This document shows, piece by piece, positions 32,248 through 41,032 of a stretch of 41,032 nucleotides of DNA (positions are counted from its first letter, which is position 1; every line of letters begins with the position of its first letter). The position numbers and the translations under genes were made by a program. This DNA comes from Stenotrophomonas sp. YIM B06876 (lineage in GTDB: Bacteria; Pseudomonadota; Gammaproteobacteria; Xanthomonadales; Xanthomonadaceae): positions 167,993 to 209,024 of the forward strand of contig NZ_JAUJUJ010000003.1 of the NCBI RefSeq assembly GCF_030711595.1. Direction: 5' to 3'. The notes under the pieces were generated by a model. The model saw nothing but the letters and a program-made list of their open reading frames with translations, was not told the origin of the DNA and searched no databases.

Positions 32248-32613
32248 ATGAGCGAGATCGAAGCCCATCTGAAGAAATTCCAGAAGGAGCTCAGCACCGG
32301 CACCGTGTCGCTGGCGCTGATGGCGGTGCTGGCCAAGGCCGGCGAGCCGATGTACGGCTACCTGATCGCCAAGGAACTGGAGCGGGTGGGCGAAGGGGTG
32401 CTCAGTGGCAAGCAGAGCGCGCTGTACCCGGTGCTGCGCAACCTGGAAGCGGCCGGTCTGCTGGAAAGCCACGTCGAGCCGTCGGTGGCCGGGCCACCGC
32501 GGCGCTATTACCGCATCAATGAAAACGGGCGTGACGCGTTGCGACAGTGGGTCGCTGCGTGGCGCGCTACCCGAAACTCCGTCGATTCCGTACTGGAAGG
32601 GATGATCGAATGA
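32248..32613 (+). CDS. PadR family transcriptional regulator
   Basis: A 121-aa DNA-binding protein of the short PadR type. The winged helix spans about 20-90: [43 protein letters not shown] and the wing [16 protein letters not shown] are all family hallmarks. ATG 32248 has AAGGG seven bases ahead; an in-frame GTG further upstream has none. The stop overlaps the next start as ATGA (32610-32613), so the regulator and the membrane protein are translationally coupled. PadR/HAAS pairs usually control their own expression and respond to membrane stress. Confidence 0.93.
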   Translation: MSEIEAHLKKFQKELSTGTVSLALMAVLAKAGEPMYGYLIAKELERVGEGVLSGKQSALYPVLRNLEAAGLLESHVEPSVAGPPRRYYRINENGRDALRQWVAAWRATRNSVDSVLEGMIE

Positions 32614-33593
32614 ACCGCGAGACCGAAACCGGCCGGCCGCTGCCGACCACGATTGCCGAATATCTGGCCCAGTTGCGCGCTGCACTGGAGGGCGCCGACC
32701 CGGCGATGATCCAGGACGCGTTGTACGACGCCGAGGAATACCTGCGCTCGGAACTGGCCGAGCAGGCCGGCAAGAGCGAGGCCGAGGTGATTGCCGGGGT
32801 GGCCGGCAGCTACGGTGCCCCGCAGGAAGTGGCGGAGATCTACCGGGAAACCGAGATCACCGTGAACCGGGCACTGCGTGCACCGGGCCCGGTGCTGCGG
32901 CCGGCACCGTTCTCCGCAGCAGCAGCGGACGTGCCGGGTGCGCCGCCGGCGCCAGCTCCGGCGCGGCCGCGCTCGGTGTGGGCGCGCTTTTTCGGGGTGG
33001 TGCAGGACCCGCACGCCTATGGCGCGCTGTTCTACATGCTGCTGTCGTTGGCCACCGGCATCTTCTTTTTCACCTGGGTGGTGACGGGGCTGAGCCTGTC
33101 GCTGGGCCTGTTGATCCTGATCGTCGGCATCCCGGTGCTGCTGCTGTTCCTGGGTTCGGTGCGGGTGCTGTCGCTGGTGGAAGGGCGCCTGGTCGAGACC
33201 ATGCTGGGCGAACGCATGCCACGCCGGCCCACCTATACCGACCGGAGCCAGAGCGGGTTGGCGCGGATCGGGGCGATGTTCACCGATGCCCGCACCTGGT
33301 CGACGATGCTGTATTTCCTGTTGATGCTGCCGCTGGGAATTGTCTACTTCACCGTGGCGATCACGCTGTTGTCGCTGTCGCTGGGACTGGTGTTCTCGCC
33401 GCTGGGGCATCTGTTCAATGGCGGGATGTTCGGCATCTGGGTCAGTGGCCACAATGTCTTCAACAGCGCGCCGTGGCTGTGGCCGGTGTCTGTCGCGGCC
33501 GGTATGCTGCTGCTGTTCGTGACCCTGCATCTGGCCCGCGGCATCGGCAATCTGCACGGGATGATGGCCAAGCATCTGCTGGTGCGGGTCTGA
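32610..33593 (+). CDS. HAAS/DUF1700-domain membrane protein with sensor domain
   Basis: A 327-aa protein: an N-terminal helical HAAS-like segment (about 12-90, [20 protein letters not shown] with DAEEYL after it), a Pro/Ala-rich linker, and a C-terminal membrane part with two helix pairs (about 138-205 and 230-320) in the arrangement of the 'Sensor' domain of two-component and PadR partners. It is the usual companion of short PadR regulators and is coupled to it by an ATGA overlap. Its likely role is to receive a membrane or ligand signal and control PadR; the signal is unknown. Confidence 0.88.
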   Translation: MNRETETGRPLPTTIAEYLAQLRAALEGADPAMIQDALYDAEEYLRSELAEQAGKSEAEVIAGVAGSYGAPQEVAEIYRETEITVNRALRAPGPVLRPAPFSAAAADVPGAPPAPAPARPRSVWARFFGVVQDPHAYGALFYMLLSLATGIFFFTWVVTGLSLSLGLLILIVGIPVLLLFLGSVRVLSLVEGRLVETMLGERMPRRPTYTDRSQSGLARIGAMFTDARTWSTMLYFLLMLPLGIVYFTVAITLLSLSLGLVFSPLGHLFNGGMFGIWVSGHNVFNSAPWLWPVSVAAGMLLLFVTLHLARGIGNLHGMMAKHLLVRV

Positions 33594-33637
33594 CCCGATC
33601 TGTTTCCGGGCGGGCGGCGGCCAGCCCGGCACCACCA

Positions 33638-33669
33638 CAAAGGGCGGAACGCATGCGTTCCGCCCTTTG
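33638..33669. terminator. Bidirectional terminator between HAAS gene and phaZ
   Basis: A perfect 32-base palindrome centred on GCATGC, 16 bases per arm (CAAAGGGCGG at the outside of each). A-rich on one side and T-rich on the other within the arms. It ends the HAAS operon and phaZ, which converge here. Confidence 0.85.
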
Positions 33670-33690
33670 GGTTGGATCAGAGGCGTTTGC

Positions 33691-35007
33691 TCAGCTGGCT
33701 TTGCGTCGGCGCAGCGGGGTCACGTTGCTGGCGGCCTTCCTGCGTGACTTGGCCGCGGCCGGCGCCTGCGCGTGGGTGGCGATGAAATCGCGGATTTCCG
33801 GGTACACCACTTCGCGCCAGCGACGGCCACTGAAGATGCCGTAATGGCCGGCGCCCTCGATGGTGAGGTGGCTGCGCCGGGAAGCCGGAATGCCGGTGCA
33901 CAACGATTGCGCCGCTTCGGTCTGGCCGAGGCCGGCAATGTCGTCCAGCTCGCCTTCGATGCTCAGCAGCGCGGTATCGCCGATCGCCGCGGGATCGACG
34001 CGTTCGCCGCGCACATACCACTCGCCGCGCGGCAGCAGGAATTCCTGGAACACCACGCGGATGGTGTCCAGATAGAACCTGGCCGGCATGTCCAGCACCG
34101 CGTTGTACTCGTCGTAGAAACGGCGGTGGGCGTCAGCGTCGTTCATGTCGCCCTTGACCAGATCGGTATAGAAATCCCAGTGCGACATCAGGTGCCGGCT
34201 GGGATTCATCGACACGAACCCGGCGTGCTGCAGGAAGCCGGGATACACGCGCCGACCCTGGCCCGGATAAGGCGCAGGAACGGTATGGATGACGTTGTTC
34301 TCGAACCACGACAGCGGATTGCGCGTGGCCAGGTTGTTCACGGCGGTGGGGCTGCAACGCGCATCGATCGGCCCGCCCATCATCACCAGCGAGCGCGGCG
34401 TGGGCTCGCCACGGCTGGCCATCAGCGAGACCGCACCGAGCACCGGCACCGTCGGCTGGCACACGCTGACCACATGCAGATTCCCGGCGCCCAGGTGGCG
34501 GATGAATTCCTGCACGTACTCCACGTAATCGTCCAGGCCGAACTCGCCTGCGCAGGTGGGCACCATGCGCGCATCGATCCAGTCGGTGACATAGACGCGA
34601 TGGTCGCGCAGCAGCGTGCGCACGGTGTCGCGCAGCAACGTGGCGTGGTGGCCCGACAGCGGCGCCACCACCAGCACGGCCGGCTGCTTGAGCATGGCCT
34701 GCAGCGATTCGGCCTCGTTGCTGTGGCGCTTGAAGCGCAGCAACTTGCAGAACGGCTTTTCCAGCTCGGTCAACTGCGCGATCGGGACGATGTCGCCCTC
34801 GACCTCGATCTCGTGGATATCCCACGCCGGTTTTTCGTAATCCTTGCCAAGACGATGGAACAGCTCGTTGACTGCGGCCAGCCGCTCGGCGCCCGGCATC
34901 GACGACCACCAGTGGCCGGAGTTGGCGAAAAAAGTGGCATTGGCCTGTGCCTGATGCACCCAGGGCGCGAGCAGGTTGCGGGTCAACTCATGCAGTTGAT
35001 AGAGCAT
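33691..35007 (-). CDS. phaZ: Intracellular poly(3-hydroxybutyrate) depolymerase
   Basis: A 438-aa cytoplasmic depolymerase that mobilises PHB storage granules. The nucleophile is a cysteine in HVVSVCQPTVP (Cys183), with Asp355 in EGELDDIAG and His388 in EGAGHYGIF. These three positions are the same as those known for the Ralstonia eutropha enzyme PhaZa1, so the assignment is firm. The C-terminus is basic (RRKAASNVTPLRRRKAS). TATGCT and TAAGACT upstream of the start are possible promoter parts. No phaC, phaB or phasin gene is in the window. Confidence 0.95.
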   Translation of the reverse strand: MLYQLHELTRNLLAPWVHQAQANATFFANSGHWWSSMPGAERLAAVNELFHRLGKDYEKPAWDIHEIEVEGDIVPIAQLTELEKPFCKLLRFKRHSNEAESLQAMLKQPAVLVVAPLSGHHATLLRDTVRTLLRDHRVYVTDWIDARMVPTCAGEFGLDDYVEYVQEFIRHLGAGNLHVVSVCQPTVPVLGAVSLMASRGEPTPRSLVMMGGPIDARCSPTAVNNLATRNPLSWFENNVIHTVPAPYPGQGRRVYPGFLQHAGFVSMNPSRHLMSHWDFYTDLVKGDMNDADAHRRFYDEYNAVLDMPARFYLDTIRVVFQEFLLPRGEWYVRGERVDPAAIGDTALLSIEGELDDIAGLGQTEAAQSLCTGIPASRRSHLTIEGAGHYGIFSGRRWREVVYPEIRDFIATHAQAPAAAKSRRKAASNVTPLRRRKAS

Positions 35008-35079
35008 GGCGTCCGGATATGTACAGTCTTATGTTGCCGTGCAGCATATCGTAAACCCCAGCCGCGTGCACCACGCTGC

Positions 35080-35676
35080 TCAGCGCGACTGTTCCAGGGC
35101 GGCGGCCTCCCCGGTGAGGGCCGGGCCAAGCCAGCAGTGCGAGCCGACAGCGCTGAATCCGGCGCGGGTGAACTGCGTGCGATACCAGCGGGCCGGCCGC
35201 GACTGGAAACCTTCATGGTCGCCGTGGAACTCATCCTCGGCAGCGAAGGTTTCTAGGAATGCGACCCCGGTGCACAACTCGGCCAGTCCTTCCACGCCCG
35301 GGCGCAGTTCGCGGCTGGGCACGTAGTGCAGCACGTCCGAACACACCAGCAGGTCCACCGGGGCGCAGGGACGCAGCCAGGCGAAATCGCCGAACCGGGC
35401 CGGGTGCAGGTTGCGGGTGCGGCCGTAGCGACGCACCGCGTAATCACTGCTGTCAAAGCCGATGTACTGCAGCTTCGGCCGCAATTTCAGCAACGGCGCG
35501 CGCCAAGCCCCTTCGCCGCAGCCGACATCGAGCACACTGCGGATCGGCCGCTCCAGGTAGTACTCGGCGGTGGCGACCGCCAGTTGCACCTTGCGCGCCA
35601 GCCGTGCGGCACCGCCGATATCGTCGCGTCGGTACCAGCGTTGGAAGTAGGCGGCGTCGTACTGTTTGTCCTGCAT
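35080..35676 (-). CDS. Class I SAM-dependent methyltransferase
   Basis: A 198-aa methyltransferase with motif I VLDVGCGEG (about 48-56), an acidic strand end IGFDSSDYA, and motif DLLVCSDVLHYVP. The order is that of Methyltransf_25-type enzymes. Substrate not predictable. It is transcribed in the same direction as phaZ after a 72-base gap; co-transcription is possible. Confidence 0.88.
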   Translation of the reverse strand: MQDKQYDAAYFQRWYRRDDIGGAARLARKVQLAVATAEYYLERPIRSVLDVGCGEGAWRAPLLKLRPKLQYIGFDSSDYAVRRYGRTRNLHPARFGDFAWLRPCAPVDLLVCSDVLHYVPSRELRPGVEGLAELCTGVAFLETFAAEDEFHGDHEGFQSRPARWYRTQFTRAGFSAVGSHCWLGPALTGEAAALEQSR

Positions 35677-35739
35677 GTGCGTGTCGTGTGCGGATCGGTG
35701 AAAATGGCGCTCATCCTACGCCGCCGCTGGAGTTGCTGC

Positions 35740-36192
35740 ATGCCATACCTTTGGGTCAAAACCTTCCACCTTGTCTTCGTGGTGGCATGGATGGCGGCGG
35801 TGTTCTATCTGCCGCGGATCCTGGTCAACATCGCCGAGGCGGCGGGGCAGCCGCTGGTGGTTGAACGGCTGCAGCTGATGGGCAAGCGCCTGTACCGCTT
35901 CGGCCACGTGATGTTCGGCATCGCTTTCGTGCTGGGGCTGGTGCTGTGGCTGGGCTATCGGGTGATTCCGGATTTCCCGACGATGGCACCGCCCGGCGCC
36001 GCCGGCTGGCTGCATGCCAAGCTGGGGCTGGTGCTGCTGCTGCTGGTGTATTTCATTTTCACCGGTCGCTGGTTGAAGGGCACGATCCAGGGCCGCGCGT
36101 TGCGTTCCTCGGGCGCACTGCGCTGGTTCAACGAGCTGCCGCTGGTGCTGTTCATCGCCATCGTCTGGCTGGTGCTGGCCAAACCGTTCTGA
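35740..36192 (+). CDS. CopD/HemJ-like membrane protein
   Basis: A 150-aa protein with four transmembrane helices. The start MPYLWVKTFHLVFVVAWMAAVFYLPR is very similar to the first helix of HemJ (protoporphyrinogen IX oxidase of many proteobacteria), with a conserved His in helix 1, a conserved Lys-Arg segment, and a later HAKLGLVLLLL with a second His. HemJ uses heme to oxidise protoporphyrinogen. CopD-type copper proteins share this fold, so both names are possible; HemJ-like is preferred. GGAGTT precedes the ATG. A terminator follows the stop. Confidence 0.8.
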   Translation: MPYLWVKTFHLVFVVAWMAAVFYLPRILVNIAEAAGQPLVVERLQLMGKRLYRFGHVMFGIAFVLGLVLWLGYRVIPDFPTMAPPGAAGWLHAKLGLVLLLLVYFIFTGRWLKGTIQGRALRSSGALRWFNELPLVLFIAIVWLVLAKPF

Positions 36193-36218
36193 GACGGCGC
36201 CACGATTGAGCGGCAACC

Positions 36219-36243
36219 AAAAGGCCGGCAATGCCGGCCTTTT
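36219..36243. terminator. Bidirectional terminator between HemJ-like gene and accA
   Basis: AAAAGGCCGGC (36219-36229) and GCCGGCCTTTT (36233-36243), loop AAT. A and T runs at the outer ends allow termination in both directions. Confidence 0.9.
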
Positions 36244-36305
36244 CGTATCTGCCAGAAAGGCATCTTCGCGCCTTGCGGCGCTGCAGGGGTTTTTGCAGTG
36301 CGGTT

Positions 36306-37265
36306 TCAGGCGGTCTCGTAGGCGCCGTAGCTGCGCAGGCGCGTGTAGCGCTTGGCCAGCAGTTCCTCGGTGGACAGCTTTTCCAGCTCGTCCAGCTCAT
36401 TGAGCAGCACGGCTTTGAGACGCTTGGCCATCTGCACCGGGTTGCGGTGCGCGCCGCCGGTGGGCTCGCGGACGATCTTGTCGACCAGTCCCAGGCTCTT
36501 CAGGCGCGGGGCGGTCAGGGCCAGCTGCTCGGCGGCGTCCTTGGCCTTGCCGGCGTCCTTCCACAGGATCGAGGCGCAGCCTTCCGGGCTGATGGTCGAG
36601 TACACGCTGTATTGCAGCATCACGGTGCGGTCGCCCACGCCCAGCGCCAGCGCCCCGCCGGAGCCGCCTTCGCCGATCACGGTGCAGATCACCGGCACTT
36701 TCAGTTCGGCCATCTCGATCAGGTTGCGGGCAATGGCCTCGGACTGGCCGCGCTCTTCGGCATCGATACCCGGCCATGCGCCGGCGGTGTCGATCAGGGT
36801 CAGCACCGGCAGCTTGAAGCGTTCGGCCATCTTCATCAGGCGCAACGCCTTGCGGTAGCCCTCGGGCTTGGGCATGCCGAAGTTGCGCTTGATCTTCTCC
36901 TTGGTGTCGCGGCCCTTCTGGTGGCCGATCAGCATCACCGCCCGGCCGCCGATGCGGGCCAGGCCGCCGACAATGGCCTTGTCGTCGGAGAACGCGCGGT
37001 CACCGTGCAGCTCCTGGAATTCATCGCAGAAGGTGCGGATGTAATCCAGCGGATACGGACGCGAGGGATGCCGGGCCAGCTGCAGCACCTGCCATGAAGT
37101 CAGGTTGCGGAAGATCTGCGCCGTGCGCACCCGCAGCTTTTCACGCAGTGCCCGCACCTCGGCATCGACATTGACCGCCGGGCCGGCGCTGGCGCTGCGC
37201 AGCTCCTGGATCTTGATTTCCAGATCAGCGATGGGTTGCTCGAAATCGAGGTAATTCGGATTCAT
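36306..37265 (-). CDS. accA: Acetyl-CoA carboxylase carboxyltransferase subunit alpha
   Basis: A 319-aa subunit that, with AccD, transfers the carboxyl group from biotin to acetyl-CoA to make malonyl-CoA, the first step of fatty acid synthesis. The start [19 protein letters not shown], the motif [19 protein letters not shown] and the strongly conserved [19 protein letters not shown] match AccA along its full length. It follows dnaE by 75 bases on the same strand, the classic proteobacterial order. Confidence 0.97.
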   Translation of the reverse strand: MNPNYLDFEQPIADLEIKIQELRSASAGPAVNVDAEVRALREKLRVRTAQIFRNLTSWQVLQLARHPSRPYPLDYIRTFCDEFQELHGDRAFSDDKAIVGGLARIGGRAVMLIGHQKGRDTKEKIKRNFGMPKPEGYRKALRLMKMAERFKLPVLTLIDTAGAWPGIDAEERGQSEAIARNLIEMAELKVPVICTVIGEGGSGGALALGVGDRTVMLQYSVYSTISPEGCASILWKDAGKAKDAAEQLALTAPRLKSLGLVDKIVREPTGGAHRNPVQMAKRLKAVLLNELDELEKLSTEELLAKRYTRLRSYGAYETA

Positions 37266-37340
37266 CGGAAACCGTCGTGAAGAAAAGGGGGAAAGTGTAG
37301 CCGAACGCGTCAGGCGAGCCCGTACGCGTCCGTCCGGTGA

Positions 37341-40919
<3,579 letters not shown>

Positions 40920-41032
40920 GCTGGACCAGAATGATGCCCGGTCAGGGTAGCGGTGGCGCACGGCGTGAACAAGGCTTGACAGCGCGCCCGCCCCGCCGCG
41001 GTGGCGGCGCGCGTGCTCGCGGATCGCCGCAG

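Noticed and set aside
40920..41032. Possible end of rnhB upstream of dnaE
   Set aside because: Frames reading into the window on the minus strand do not show the usual RnhB C-terminus, so nothing was called.

Overview
High-GC proteobacterial chromosome, most likely a gammaproteobacterium of the Xanthomonadaceae (Stenotrophomonas or a close relative). The evidence is the dnaE-accA pair, a UbiM-type ubiquinone hydroxylase, a DUF4019 protein, a nucleotide pyrophosphatase/phosphodiesterase of the type known from Xanthomonas, and a pair of 60-bp attC sites of the Xanthomonas style. The family assignment is inference from protein resemblance; no rRNA or tRNA gene lies in the window.

Layout. 1-3600: the tail of a lysine-rich histone-like protein and its terminator, a lipoprotein phosphodiesterase, and an alkylation-repair operon in which an Ada sensor half fused to AlkA overlaps ogt. 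3601-7268: a ClpP-fold lipoprotein, a DUF4019 protein, a MAPEG protein, ubiM and an S4 RNA-binding protein. 7468-13167: the DEAD-box helicase deaD, then two GGDEF diguanylate cyclases flanking the pseudouridine synthase rluF. 13183-19913: an EamA transporter, DUF72, VOC, a serine hydrolase, an ABC exporter and DUF1993, with REP-like repeats between some of them. 20064-24647: a TMEM175-type channel, a secreted thermonuclease, an AhpD-like protein and the choline transporter betT.

24842-27050 is the accessory part. Three genes on the minus strand are visibly poorer in G+C than their surroundings. Two typical integron attC sites (25573-25632 and 26473-26532) separate them. No integrase is present in the window, so this looks like a small cluster of attC sites lacking integrase. 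The cassettes encode an unknown 234-aa protein, a secreted trypsin-like protease with an intact triad, and a small secreted protein whose C-terminus is translated from the attC site itself. A 572-bp stretch without a credible gene follows.

27623-41032 returns to core genome: a Sel1-like protein, a DUF885 lipoprotein peptidase, a small acidic protein, a secreted cyclophilin, a PadR regulator translationally coupled to a HAAS/sensor membrane protein and preceded by a perfect palindrome, intracellular PHB depolymerase (all three triad residues at the Ralstonia positions), a methyltransferase, a CopD/HemJ-like membrane protein, accA and dnaE. Strong hairpin terminators separate several convergent pairs. 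Functional links within the window are modest: alkylation repair (ada/alkA-ogt), c-di-GMP signalling (two cyclases) and the PadR/HAAS pair are the clear modules.
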